From contig CAMWQY010000025.1 of the NCBI GenBank assembly GCA_947176355.1, forward strand, positions 1 to 15,138: a stretch of 15,138 nt of DNA, in the 5' to 3' direction. The first letter of the stretch is position 1. Every line of letters starts with the position of its first letter. This DNA comes from an uncultured Porphyromonadaceae bacterium. GTDB taxonomy: Bacteria; Bacteroidota; Bacteroidia; Bacteroidales; Muribaculaceae. Under the pieces are notes generated by a model that was given only the letters and a program-made list of their open reading frames with translations, did no database searches and was not told the origin of the DNA. This document shows, piece by piece, positions 6,594 through 14,469 of the stretch. A program made the translations under genes and the position numbers.

Positions 6594-7865
6594 ATGGAAA
6601 AAGAGACAGTTGTGATAATAGGGGGCGGATTTGCAGGTATGAATCTTGCAAAGAGTCTTGATAAAAAGAATTTTCAAGTGAAAGTGATAGATCGCAACAA
6701 CTATCACTCTTTTCCTCCGCTTTTCTATCAGATTGCATCTTCTGCACTTGATGTGCCGAGTATTTCATTTCCATTCAGAAGGGAATTTAAGAAGACGAAA
6801 GGAGATGTCACATATCACATGGGTCATGTCAAAAACATCGACATATCTGCAAAAACCGTTTCTACGAGCTACGAGACTATAAAATATGATAAGCTTGTCA
6901 TTGCAGCCGGTTCTACCAATAATTTTTTTGGCATGAAGGGTCTTGAAGAAAACGTGTTCTGCATCAAGACTACAGGTGAGGCAAGTCATACTCGCGATGA
7001 GATCCTTGATCGTCTCGAAAGAGGGTGCATTGAGAAAGATCCGGAAAGAAGAAAACAGTTGTTGAGTTTTCTCGTCATAGGAGGTGGTCCGGCAGGCGTT
7101 GAGATAGCAGGTGCACTCGGTGAAATGAAGCGTGATGTGCTTCCGAGGGAATATCCGGAACTTAATCCCGATGACATGACCATAACGCTTGTAGAGGGAG
7201 CTGACAGACTTCTTTCTGCTTTCGATCCTAAATTGAGTCAAAAAGCATACGTCTATCTCACCCAATTGATGGTGGATATCAGACTCAATACCGTGATGAA
7301 AGGATATGAAAACAAAATGGTTGCATTCGCCGACGGCCATGAAGAATATTGGGAAACCTTGATATGGACGGCCGGCGTGAAGGGTGAACCAATGCCTGGT
7401 CTTGCTCCGGAGATGATAGGAAGAGGTGGCAGAATCATTGTGGATGAGTACAGCCAAGTGAAGGATGCTGAAGATATTTTTGCTATTGGAGACATAGCCT
7501 TGATGCAGACAGAAGAATATCCGAATGGTCATCCTCAAGTGGCTCAACCCGCGATCCAACAAGCTAAGAATCTTGCCGCTAATCTCAACAAAGGGGAAAT
7601 GAAAAAAGCCTTTAAATATAACGACAAAGGCACTATGGCTACAGTCGGTAGAAACAAAGCTATTGCTCAGGTTGGGAAAATGACGTTTTCAGGAAGATTC
7701 GCTTGGTTTTTATGGATGGCGATTCACTTGATAAGTATCTTAGGTGTCAGGACTAAGGCGACCGTGCTTTTGAACTGGATATGGAACTATTGCACATATT
7801 CTACATCGCTTCGCCTTCTTATGAGGCCCGTGAAATTCCCATTGAGGAAGCATTGGGGTGATTGA
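6594..7865 (+). CDS. ndh: Type II NADH dehydrogenase (NDH-2)
   Basis: Single-subunit membrane-surface flavoprotein that passes electrons from NADH to quinone without pumping ions. The 423 residues carry the two dinucleotide-binding folds of the family: the FAD site at the N-terminus (VVIIGGGFAGMNLA, 6-19) and the NAD(P)H site (FLVIGGGPAGVEIAGALGEM, 159-178). The FAD-contacting IFAIGDIA at 295-302 and the quinone-site region QPAIQQAKN at 318-326 follow. The tail from about 366 to 410 is rich in Trp, Leu and Ile (FAWFLWMAIHLISILG) and fits the membrane anchor. ATG 6594 is chosen because it puts the FAD motif six residues from the start. An in-frame TTG at 6537 would add 19 residues that overlap the divergent promoter and do not belong to the family. 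A -7-like TAACATTG (6569-6576) lacks a good -33 partner. The NADH:quinone assignment is strong; NADPH use cannot be excluded. Confidence 0.92.
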   Translation: MEKETVVIIGGGFAGMNLAKSLDKKNFQVKVIDRNNYHSFPPLFYQIASSALDVPSISFPFRREFKKTKGDVTYHMGHVKNIDISAKTVSTSYETIKYDKLVIAAGSTNNFFGMKGLEENVFCIKTTGEASHTRDEILDRLERGCIEKDPERRKQLLSFLVIGGGPAGVEIAGALGEMKRDVLPREYPELNPDDMTITLVEGADRLLSAFDPKLSQKAYVYLTQLMVDIRLNTVMKGYENKMVAFADGHEEYWETLIWTAGVKGEPMPGLAPEMIGRGGRIIVDEYSQVKDAEDIFAIGDIALMQTEEYPNGHPQVAQPAIQQAKNLAANLNKGEMKKAFKYNDKGTMATVGRNKAIAQVGKMTFSGRFAWFLWMAIHLISILGVRTKATVLLNWIWNYCTYSTSLRLLMRPVKFPLRKHWGD

Positions 7866-7892
7866 TAGGAAGTGATTTGCAGGATAGGGGAG

Positions 7893-7923
7893 TTGGAAGA
7901 TCGGGGATTTTTTATTAATTTTG
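7893..7923 (+). promoter_or_regulatory. Bacteroidetes-type promoter for the META-S4 (uvrA) operon
   Basis: TTG (7893-7895) is followed by 20 bases and then TAATTTTG (7916-7923), matching every fixed base of TTG-N20-TANNTTTG. The predicted start near 7930 leaves a leader of about 35 nt before ATG 7965. No clear terminator for the NDH-2 gene is visible between 7866 and 7892. Confidence 0.7.
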
Positions 7924-7964
7924 CATTTTGGTTAATTTCAAATTAGCCTTAAATTTTGAGTAAC

Positions 7965-8948
7965 ATGAATAATAGAAATAACAAATTTTTGATTGCGGCT
8001 TTAGGTATCGCTATGACACTCGGCGCTACAAGCTGTTCGATTTTCAAACCATCTTCAAACCCTGAAGGAAGTGGAAAGGGACTCCAAGGTTGGGTGGAAA
8101 CAGAGAATAGCGATGCCGTAAAAGATGAAAAAGCTGCACAAGCTTTTGCTGATAAAGAAGCTAAAGCCGCAAAAAAAGATGCTGATAAAGCTATGGCAAA
8201 AGTAAATGAAAAGCTTCAGCAGATAGCTGATGCACAAAAGGAAGGTCCCCTATCAGGCGACTGGGCAATTGAGTCTGTGCTTGGTAAGAAAGCCGTAGGT
8301 GAGACTGCTCCATTCATTAAGTTTGTTCCTGCAGAAAAGCGTATCTACGGCAATAATGGGTGCAACATTATCAATGGTATGTATAATACAAGCTTTGCAG
8401 ATAAGACCGTTTCTTTTAGTAATCTCGCTACTACTATGATGCTTTGCGCAGAAAGCAATATCACAGATGTTGAAATTGGAGAAGCATTAGGCCTGACAGT
8501 TAGATATACCGTGGAAAATGGAGCTGATTCGGAAAGTATATTAAAATTCTATGATGCCGGTGGAAAGGAAGTGATGCAATTGATGCATAGAGATTTCCAT
8601 TTCCTCGACGGTACTTGGTCTGTAGTGGAGATAGATGGTGAAAAAGTCAACATTGATGGTATGAAAGTAGCCCTGGATGTCGACGAAAAGAAGATGCACG
8701 GCAACACCGGATGCAATATCATCAATGGTGAACTTGAGACTGATATGGATGCGGCAAATTCCATCTCTTTTTCAAAGATTGCTATGACTCGAATGGCTTG
8801 TCCTAATTCAGGATGGGAGACTCGTATGACTATGGCTCTTGAAGAAGCAGTGACTGCCAAGAAGGTCAGTGCAGACGAGATCGAATTTATAGGGAGCAAT
8901 GGCAAGCAAGTGATGCTGCTTAAAAAAACATCACCAATTGAAGACTGA
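7965..8948 (+). CDS. Lipoprotein with two META domains
   Basis: Predicted lipoprotein anchored through Cys24 (LGATSC ends the signal peptide) and carrying two copies of the META domain known from HslJ, a heat-inducible envelope protein of E. coli. An Ala/Lys/Asp-rich stretch at about 48-93 looks like a helical spacer. META copy 1 spans about 94-207 and has GNNGCNIINGMY (129-140) with the partner Cys161. Copy 2 spans about 212-322 and has GNTGCNIING (246-255) with Cys279. Each thus keeps the G..GCN...G core and the second cysteine expected to pair with it. ATG 7965 is chosen over the in-frame TTG 7956 because it gives a clean signal peptide and follows a well-placed promoter. The 327-residue frame is intact and stops 2 nt before the S4 gene. 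A role in envelope stability is inferred from HslJ only. Confidence 0.85.
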   Translation: MNNRNNKFLIAALGIAMTLGATSCSIFKPSSNPEGSGKGLQGWVETENSDAVKDEKAAQAFADKEAKAAKKDADKAMAKVNEKLQQIADAQKEGPLSGDWAIESVLGKKAVGETAPFIKFVPAEKRIYGNNGCNIINGMYNTSFADKTVSFSNLATTMMLCAESNITDVEIGEALGLTVRYTVENGADSESILKFYDAGGKEVMQLMHRDFHFLDGTWSVVEIDGEKVNIDGMKVALDVDEKKMHGNTGCNIINGELETDMDAANSISFSKIAMTRMACPNSGWETRMTMALEEAVTAKKVSADEIEFIGSNGKQVMLLKKTSPIED

Positions 8949-8950
8949 TA

Positions 8951-9382
8951 ATGGAAGTAAGAATAGATAAATGGCTTTGGGCTATGAGGGTCTTCAAGAC
9001 GAGGACCATTGCTACAGAAGCATGTAAAAAAGGACGAGTGATGATGGGAGGGGTGCCGGTAAAGCCTTCTCGTACTATAAAAGAGGGAGATATTATTGAA
9101 GTTCGTAAGCCTCCGATCACTTACACTTTTAGGGTAAAAGCGACTACACAGAATCGTCTTGGTGCGAAACTTGTTCCGGATTATCTTGAGAATCTTACTC
9201 CGCAAAGTCAATATGATCTTCTTGAGATGACGAAAATCTCCGGTTTCGTAGATCGTCGAAAAGGTATGGGTAGGCCTACCAAACGAGACAGTCGGGAGAT
9301 GTCGCGCTTTAAAGAAGAATCATACGCCGACACATATTTCCTTGATTGGGAAGATGACGATGATGATGATTCCGATGAATGA
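8951..9382 (+). CDS. hslR: Hsp15-like RNA-binding protein with S4 domain
   Basis: Small RNA-binding protein of the Hsp15 (HslR) type. E. coli Hsp15 binds free 50S subunits that still carry nascent chain-tRNA and helps recycle them. The N-terminal S4 domain at about 1-50 is typical: RIDKWLWAMRVFKTRTIATE (4-23), with CKKGRVMMGG and KPSRTIKEGDII following. The middle part (FRVKATTQNRLGAKLVPDYL, 60-79) matches the family. A basic segment, GMGRPTKRDSRE (105-116), precedes a strongly acidic tail (EDDDDDDSDE, 134-143). At 143 residues it is near the usual length of about 130. The ATG begins 2 nt after the META gene stop, so translation coupling with that gene is likely. The family call is strong; a ribosome-recycling role is by homology. 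Confidence 0.88.
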   Translation: MEVRIDKWLWAMRVFKTRTIATEACKKGRVMMGGVPVKPSRTIKEGDIIEVRKPPITYTFRVKATTQNRLGAKLVPDYLENLTPQSQYDLLEMTKISGFVDRRKGMGRPTKRDSREMSRFKEESYADTYFLDWEDDDDDDSDE

Positions 9383-9392
9383 ATGATGTAAG

Positions 9393-9421
9393 TACCGCGC
9401 TCCATAAAAATTGGCGCGGTA
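9393..9421 (+). terminator. Hairpin between the S4 gene and uvrA, weak terminator or attenuator
   Basis: The arms taccgcgc (9393-9400) and gcgcggta (9414-9421) pair perfectly over 8 bp around a 13-base loop. Only three T's follow (9422-9424), so a strong terminator is unlikely. The hairpin lies 10 bases after the S4 gene and 19 bases before uvrA. No promoter matching the local consensus lies between it and uvrA, so partial read-through is the simplest reading. Confidence 0.5.
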
Positions 9422-9440
9422 TTTGCTATATTGAAATGTT

Positions 9441-12260
9441 ATGAGTAAACGTCAAATAGAAATAAAAGGAGCAAGGGTCAATAATTTGAAAAATATTGAT
9501 CTTTCTATCCCAACGGGTGAATTTATTGTCATGACAGGCGTCAGCGGAAGCGGCAAGTCATCGCTTGCCTTCGACACTCTTTATGCCGAAGGTCAGCGAC
9601 GTTATGTGGAGAGTTTATCCGCATACGCCCGTCAGTTTCTTGGAAGAATGGCAAAGCCGGAGTGCGACTATATCAAAGGTCTTCCTCCAGCCATAGCCAT
9701 TGAGCAGAAAGTGAACACTCGCAATCCGCGAAGTACTGTCGGCACTTCGACTGAAATATATGACTATATGCGTATGCTGTTCGCTCGCGCGGGGCATACG
9801 TTTTCTCCCGTGAATGGTGAAGAAGTGAAACGCGAGACAATCGAAGAGATTGTCAGACAAATTCTTTCCCTTCCCGAAGGCACCAGGCTTGCAGTGCTTA
9901 TAGATCTTAATATTCCTGAAGGAAGGAATGTCCTCACCCAATTGGATATTTATCTGAAAGAAGGATATTCTCGTCTTGAGAAAGATGGTAAGTTTGAAGA
10001 TATTTCGGCTATCGCTGAAAAAATAAAGGATGGCTCATTAAGTGAAGAAGATGCATTCAAATATCGTCTGCTTATCGACCGTCTTGCTGTAAGCGGTGAA
10101 AAAGATGAAGTCTCGCGTCTTACTGATTCTCTTGAAACTGCATATTTTGAAGGGCACGACAAATGCATTGTCAAGATATGGGGAGAAGATGGCGTGAAGG
10201 AACGCGAGTTTTCGCGTCAGTTTTCAGCTGATGGCATCGAATTTCGCGAACCGACTGATCTGATGTTCAATTTCAATAATCCTTACGGTGCGTGCCCTAC
10301 GTGCGAAGGTTTTGGAAAGATACTCGGTGTAAGTGAAGATCTGGTGGTCCCTGACAAGACTTTGTCTGTATATCAGGATGCCGTAATGTGTTTCCGTGGA
10401 GAGAAGATGAGCGAATGGAAAAGTTGGCTTGTCAAGTTGGCTCCATCTATTGGATTCCCAATCCACAAACCCTATATGGATCTTTCTCAGGAAGAAAAGG
10501 ATATTCTGTGGCATGGCAAAGGAAAATGGGAAGGTATCGACGGATTTTTCCGTTGGGTAGATGAAAATCAATACAAGATACAGTATCGCGTGATGAAAGC
10601 CCGTTACCGTGGCAAGACTACTTGTCCGGAATGTCATGGCACACGTCTTCGCAAAGATGCCGAATATGTCAAAGTAGGTGGGAAAAGCATCACTGAACTT
10701 GTAAGGATGCCAATCTCCGAACTTCAAGTCTTCTTTGATGAATTGAGATTGGATGAAACTGATTTTGCTATTGCAAAGCGTCTTCTGATTGAGATTCGCA
10801 GCCGTCTCGATTTTCTCAACAAGGTTGGTCTTGGTTATCTTACTCTCGACCGTCTTTCATCTTCCCTCTCGGGAGGGGAGAGCCAACGTATCAATCTTGC
10901 TACATCGCTTGGTAGTTCTCTGGTAGGATCTCTTTACATTCTTGATGAGCCATCCATAGGTCTGCATTCACGCGACACTGAGAAACTCATAGGAGTTTTG
11001 AGAGATCTTCAGAAGATTGGAAATACAGTTGTGGTAGTTGAGCATGATGAAGATATAATGCTCGCAGCCGATGAAATCATCGACATTGGAAAGGATGCCG
11101 GTCTTAATGGTGGCAATATAGTATATCATGGAAATCTTAAGGAGGCCCTTGAAAAAGAAGATACGGGAGATTCATATACCCTTGACTATCTTAAAGGAAA
11201 GAGAATAATTCCTGTTCCTCAGCTTCGCCGACCTTGGAAAAAATATGTAGAAGTGGTCGGTGCAAGGGAAAACAACCTTAAAGGTATCGATGTGAAATTT
11301 CCGCTTGGTGTTATGACGGTCGTGACCGGTGTCAGTGGTAGTGGAAAGTCTACCTTGGTTAGGGAAATCCTGTATAAAGCTATGGTCAGACTTCTTGGCG
11401 ATCCTTGCGATACTCCCGGTGCACACAAGAAAATTGGAGGAGACATAAAAGATGTTGGAGCTATCGAATTTGTCGACCAAAATCCGATCGGGACATCCTC
11501 CAGGTCTAACCCTGCTACATATCTAAAAGCTTTCGATGAGATTAGAAAACTATTTTCTGATCAACCATTGTCAAAGCAAATGGGATTTACTCCGGGATTC
11601 TTTTCCTTTAATGCGGAAGGCGGACGTTGCGAGGAATGCAAAGGTGAAGGCACTATCACCATTCCTATGCAATTTATGGCAGACATTACTGTAGAGTGTG
11701 AAGAATGTCATGGAAAACGCTTCAAGCAGGATGTGCTCGATGTGGAATATAGAGGCAAAAATATATATGATTTCCTTGAAATGACCGTTGATGAGTGCAT
11801 TTCTTTCCTCGAAGAAGATGCGAAGAATGCTCAGGTGAAGAAGATAATCAAGAAACTTAAGCCTCTGCAGGAAGTTGGTCTTGGATACGTGAAACTGGGA
11901 CAAAGTAGTTCTTCGCTTTCCGGAGGCGAGAGTCAACGAGTGAAACTGGCTTATTTCATATCCCAGGAAAAGCAACCAAGGACTATGTTTATTTTTGATG
12001 AGCCCACCACGGGTCTTCATTTCCATGACATATCTACCTTGCTTAAATCACTTAATCGTTTGATAGAAGCGGGTCACACTGTAGTGATCATTGAGCACAA
12101 CATGGATGTGATAAAGAGTGCAGACTGGGTGATCGATATAGGACCGGAAGGTGGTGAGGCAGGTGGAAATCTCGTGATCGCCGGCACTCCCAAAGATGTG
12201 GCGGCTTGCAAAGAATCTTATACTGGAAAATATCTACAGGCAAAACTTGAAAAGAAATGA
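9441..12260 (+). CDS. uvrA: Excinuclease ABC subunit A
   Basis: DNA-damage sensor of nucleotide excision repair; with UvrB it scans DNA and loads UvrB at bulky lesions before UvrC cuts. The 939 residues match the usual length of about 940. Two ABC ATPase modules are complete: Walker A GVSGSGKSS at 33-41 and GVSGSGKST at 630-638, and signature LSGGESQR at 476-483 and 826-833. Each is followed by a Walker B (LYILDEPSIGLH and MFIFDEPTTGLH). The first zinc site has Cys285 and Cys288 (CPTC), with Cys395 and Cys398 (CPEC) across a long insert. The second is Cys730, Cys733, Cys753 and Cys756 (C-x2-C-x19-C-x2-C). No truncation or missing catalytic residue is seen. Its stop overlaps the start of the next gene in ATGA. 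It is probably transcribed from the META promoter, perhaps with an internal start not seen here. Confidence 0.98.
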   Translation: MSKRQIEIKGARVNNLKNIDLSIPTGEFIVMTGVSGSGKSSLAFDTLYAEGQRRYVESLSAYARQFLGRMAKPECDYIKGLPPAIAIEQKVNTRNPRSTVGTSTEIYDYMRMLFARAGHTFSPVNGEEVKRETIEEIVRQILSLPEGTRLAVLIDLNIPEGRNVLTQLDIYLKEGYSRLEKDGKFEDISAIAEKIKDGSLSEEDAFKYRLLIDRLAVSGEKDEVSRLTDSLETAYFEGHDKCIVKIWGEDGVKEREFSRQFSADGIEFREPTDLMFNFNNPYGACPTCEGFGKILGVSEDLVVPDKTLSVYQDAVMCFRGEKMSEWKSWLVKLAPSIGFPIHKPYMDLSQEEKDILWHGKGKWEGIDGFFRWVDENQYKIQYRVMKARYRGKTTCPECHGTRLRKDAEYVKVGGKSITELVRMPISELQVFFDELRLDETDFAIAKRLLIEIRSRLDFLNKVGLGYLTLDRLSSSLSGGESQRINLATSLGSSLVGSLYILDEPSIGLHSRDTEKLIGVLRDLQKIGNTVVVVEHDEDIMLAADEIIDIGKDAGLNGGNIVYHGNLKEALEKEDTGDSYTLDYLKGKRIIPVPQLRRPWKKYVEVVGARENNLKGIDVKFPLGVMTVVTGVSGSGKSTLVREILYKAMVRLLGDPCDTPGAHKKIGGDIKDVGAIEFVDQNPIGTSSRSNPATYLKAFDEIRKLFSDQPLSKQMGFTPGFFSFNAEGGRCEECKGEGTITIPMQFMADITVECEECHGKRFKQDVLDVEYRGKNIYDFLEMTVDECISFLEEDAKNAQVKKIIKKLKPLQEVGLGYVKLGQSSSSLSGGESQRVKLAYFISQEKQPRTMFIFDEPTTGLHFHDISTLLKSLNRLIEAGHTVVIIEHNMDVIKSADWVIDIGPEGGEAGGNLVIAGTPKDVAACKESYTGKYLQAKLEKK

Positions 12261-12721
12261 AAAAGACATTTTTATTTACATTGATTGCGATAATTTGCTC
12301 ATGTCTTGCAGGATGTAAAACTGAAAATAAAGTTAAAGATCGAAGTGATGCCGACAAGATGTTTGCCCGTATATGCAAACTGACGCAAGAATATACCGAA
12401 AAACTATCGGAAGCGTCAGATAGTGCTACTTGGGCTCAGGTTTACAATGAATTTGAGGATAAACTTGAAAAGATTAGCTTCAGTTATCCTCCCGATACTG
12501 ATTTGCTCCTGACAGAAGGACAAAACGACACCATTCAAAACTTATTAGAAGAAATCGTTAAAGTCAAGAAGGCGAAAATTCATGACATCTTGCATCCATT
12601 TGTAGAGTGCGACTCATTGCTCATCGAGGATAGCATTGTCATGCAAGAGGCAAATTCAGAGATAAGCGAAGCCGGAGATAAAGTCAACCAAGCAGGTGCA
12701 TCTCGCAGTCCCGGCAATTAA
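12257..12721 (+). CDS. Small lipoprotein of unknown function, coupled to uvrA
   Basis: A 154-residue predicted lipoprotein whose family I do not recognise. Its signal peptide, MKKTFLFTLIAIICSCLAGC, ends in a textbook lipobox (LAG|C, Cys20). The mature part is largely charged and probably helical (for example YTEKLSEASDSATWAQVYNE, 46-65), with Pro78-Pro79 and a single His-Pro in the middle, and no enzyme motif. The start codon overlaps the uvrA stop by four bases (ATGA), so translational coupling is likely and the start choice is firm. The last 38 bases overlap the end of the convergent U32 gene, so residues from about 142 to 154 are read against the U32 C-terminal Cys codons and may be poorly conserved. 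The gene is followed by a predicted terminator at 12756-12797. Confidence 0.75.
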   Translation: MKKTFLFTLIAIICSCLAGCKTENKVKDRSDADKMFARICKLTQEYTEKLSEASDSATWAQVYNEFEDKLEKISFSYPPDTDLLLTEGQNDTIQNLLEEIVKVKKAKIHDILHPFVECDSLLIEDSIVMQEANSEISEAGDKVNQAGASRSPGN

Positions 12722-14453
12722 ATTCGAGTGTGAAATTATCCTTACCGGATTTTAGAAAAAGGGGTTCGGAATATCTTCCGGGTCCTTTTTCTTTTTTACA
12801 CATGCCAAGCTCTCGCAAGATGCAATGGCGTGTGGTCATAAGCCTCTTGGATTTCTTTGTATTTGTGGGTTTGCTTGCCTCCAGCGCACGTTCTATCTTT
12901 TCTACGCCATGCTCGCGATAGAATTTCTCTGATAGAGAATTGGCGACATTGTCTCGGTAATCAAGACTGGTCGTCATATATTGTGTCGCTTGATTTTCTT
13001 TGTGTCGGTAATTAAATGGGTAAGTGATAAGATTGGCATTGTCGAGGTATTCCACAGCACGGCGACGAAGATCTGTGAGATACGCTGCAGGAATAAACAC
13101 TGACGGGTCAAGTAAGCATTGGAATCTTTGAAGATGGTAGTGAGTATTCCCAAGTTTTGAGAAGATAGGAGAGTAGTCTGGAGTTTTTCGGGCTTTATCC
13201 TTCTTACTGCTGTCAATAGGCAGCCTGACAATGCACCCTCTTTCATCTTGAGCCGTCAATCCTGTATCGTCTAATGTAAAGGAAACTCCAATTTTTCTGA
13301 TAGCCGTATCGCGTTGCAACTCCTTGTCCCAAACTCGGTCGTAAGTACGATGTATCTCTGCGCCTTTGGGAATGCTGACGGGTTTTGAAGTGATGATTCT
13401 TCTCCCTTGTACGCCATTGACCATTGCGCCGGTATAGCGACCTTGTGCATCAAAGAAACTTATCCCGTCGCCATTATTCAAATCAGATGGATTCTCGATT
13501 ATTTCTCCCATAGATTTAGGGGTATTAGGAGATATAAGTCCGTGTGGACGCCTTGATAGAATAAAATAATGGGAGAAACCGCGGTTGAAAGATTTCGCTA
13601 ATTCCGGCGTAAACGATATTTCAGAATTTCCAAAACTGCTGCGTTTGAATTTTTCCGGATTTTCTACTATAATATTGTCCAAGGCTTTTCGATATGCGGC
13701 TACGGTATTCTTTACGTATGCTGCTTCTTTAAGTCGCCCCTCAATCTTAAAACTTGAAACTCCGGCATCTATCATTTGCGGAAGAATATCAAGACTATTA
13801 AGGTCTCGAAGAGAAAGCAGATGTTTATCTTTTGCAATGATATTCCCTTTCGCATCGGAAAGAGTAAAAGGCAGACGGCATATTTGAGCACATTCTCCTC
13901 TGTTGGCGCTTCTCCCGCATGATGCATAGCTTGCATGGCAGCGCCCTGAATAGCTTACACAAAGTGCGCCATGAATGAAAGATTCCAAGGGGACAGTGAC
14001 AGCCTCATGCATTATCTTGATTTCATCCAATGTTAGCTCGCGAGGAAGAACTAACTGGCTGAAACCAACTTCTTGCAGGAATCGCGCTTTCTCAGGAGTC
14101 CGTATGTCACATTGGGTGCTTGCATGAAGCTGAATAGGAGGTATGTCCATTCGCAAGATACCCATATCTTGGACTATTATCGCATCAACACCGGCATTAT
14201 ATAGTTCGGCTATAAGCTTCTCGACGATGCGGATTTCCTTATCATAAACAATTGTGTTTACCGTGACGTAAACGCGAGCTCTGAAAATATGTGCGAAATC
14301 CACCACTCGCTTGATATCTTCTACTGAATTGGCTGCATTGCGACGTGCACCATGGCTGGATGCACCCATATATACAGCATCTGCGCCATGGAGAATTGCC
14401 TCCATGGCTATATCTGGATTTCCGGCAGGAGCAAGAAGTTCAAGTTCCCTCAT
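12684..14453 (-). CDS. U32 family protein (RlhA/TrhP-like RNA hydroxylation)
   Basis: Member of the family called 'peptidase U32', whose studied E. coli proteins RlhA and TrhP carry out cytidine hydroxylation in 23S rRNA and the first step of tRNA 5-hydroxyuridine formation, using prephenate and an Fe-S centre. The N-terminal half has the family markers MRELELLAPAGN (1-12), GADAVYMG (23-30) and the Cys-rich signature SGRCHASYASCGRSANRGEC (169-188) plus CAQICR, giving Cys165, 172, 179, 188 and 192. A longer middle region (about 270-470) makes the protein 589 residues, between TrhP (about 450) and RlhA (about 650). The tail has the expected Cys544, Cys552, Cys580 and Cys583 (FNCRDCEM). The start ATG 14453 gives the usual N-terminus and follows smpB by 16 bases. 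RlhA versus TrhP identity is unresolved, and a true protease role is less likely. Confidence 0.85.
   Translation of the reverse strand: MRELELLAPAGNPDIAMEAILHGADAVYMGASSHGARRNAANSVEDIKRVVDFAHIFRARVYVTVNTIVYDKEIRIVEKLIAELYNAGVDAIIVQDMGILRMDIPPIQLHASTQCDIRTPEKARFLQEVGFSQLVLPRELTLDEIKIMHEAVTVPLESFIHGALCVSYSGRCHASYASCGRSANRGECAQICRLPFTLSDAKGNIIAKDKHLLSLRDLNSLDILPQMIDAGVSSFKIEGRLKEAAYVKNTVAAYRKALDNIIVENPEKFKRSSFGNSEISFTPELAKSFNRGFSHYFILSRRPHGLISPNTPKSMGEIIENPSDLNNGDGISFFDAQGRYTGAMVNGVQGRRIITSKPVSIPKGAEIHRTYDRVWDKELQRDTAIRKIGVSFTLDDTGLTAQDERGCIVRLPIDSSKKDKARKTPDYSPIFSKLGNTHYHLQRFQCLLDPSVFIPAAYLTDLRRRAVEYLDNANLITYPFNYRHKENQATQYMTTSLDYRDNVANSLSEKFYREHGVEKIERALEASKPTNTKKSKRLMTTRHCILRELGMCKKEKGPGRYSEPLFLKSGKDNFTLEFNCRDCEMHLLG
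12756..12797 (+). terminator. Terminator of the uvrA-lipoprotein transcript inside the U32 gene
   Basis: The core stem cggaa (12767-12771) and ttccg (12776-12780) closes a four-base loop, tatc. It extends outwards through T-G wobbles, GG-CC pairs and A-T pairs (aaaa at 12757-12760 with tttt at 12787-12790). The plus strand continues with ctttttt (12791-12797). This is the form of an intrinsic terminator, 35 bases after the lipoprotein stop. All of it lies in U32 codons of about residues 553-566, read antisense. On the minus strand the stem is also followed by T's, but translating ribosomes would disturb it there. Confidence 0.65.
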
Positions 14454-14469
14454 TACAATACAAAAAGTC

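Noticed and set aside
6765..7562. 265-codon minus-strand open frame opposite the NDH-2 gene
   Set aside because: It lies fully antisense to a gene with all its family motifs, and its translation shows no recognisable domain.
7866..7915. Possible terminator after the NDH-2 gene (ggggatttttt)
   Set aside because: The T-run is present, but I could not find a paired stem before it.
7956..7964. TTG start three codons upstream for the META lipoprotein
   Set aside because: ATG 7965 gives a normal lipoprotein signal peptide, so the rarer start is not needed.
8549..9211. 220-codon minus-strand frame across the META and S4 genes
   Set aside because: It is antisense to two well-supported genes, spans their junction, and its translation is Ser/Phe/Arg-rich with no domain.
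9353..9379. Run of GAT/GAC codons at the end of the S4 gene as a microsatellite
   Set aside because: It simply encodes the acidic tail EDDDDDDSDE with mixed codons; similar tails are common.
11571..12026. 151-codon minus-strand frame opposite uvrA
   Set aside because: It is a shadow of the second ABC module of uvrA.
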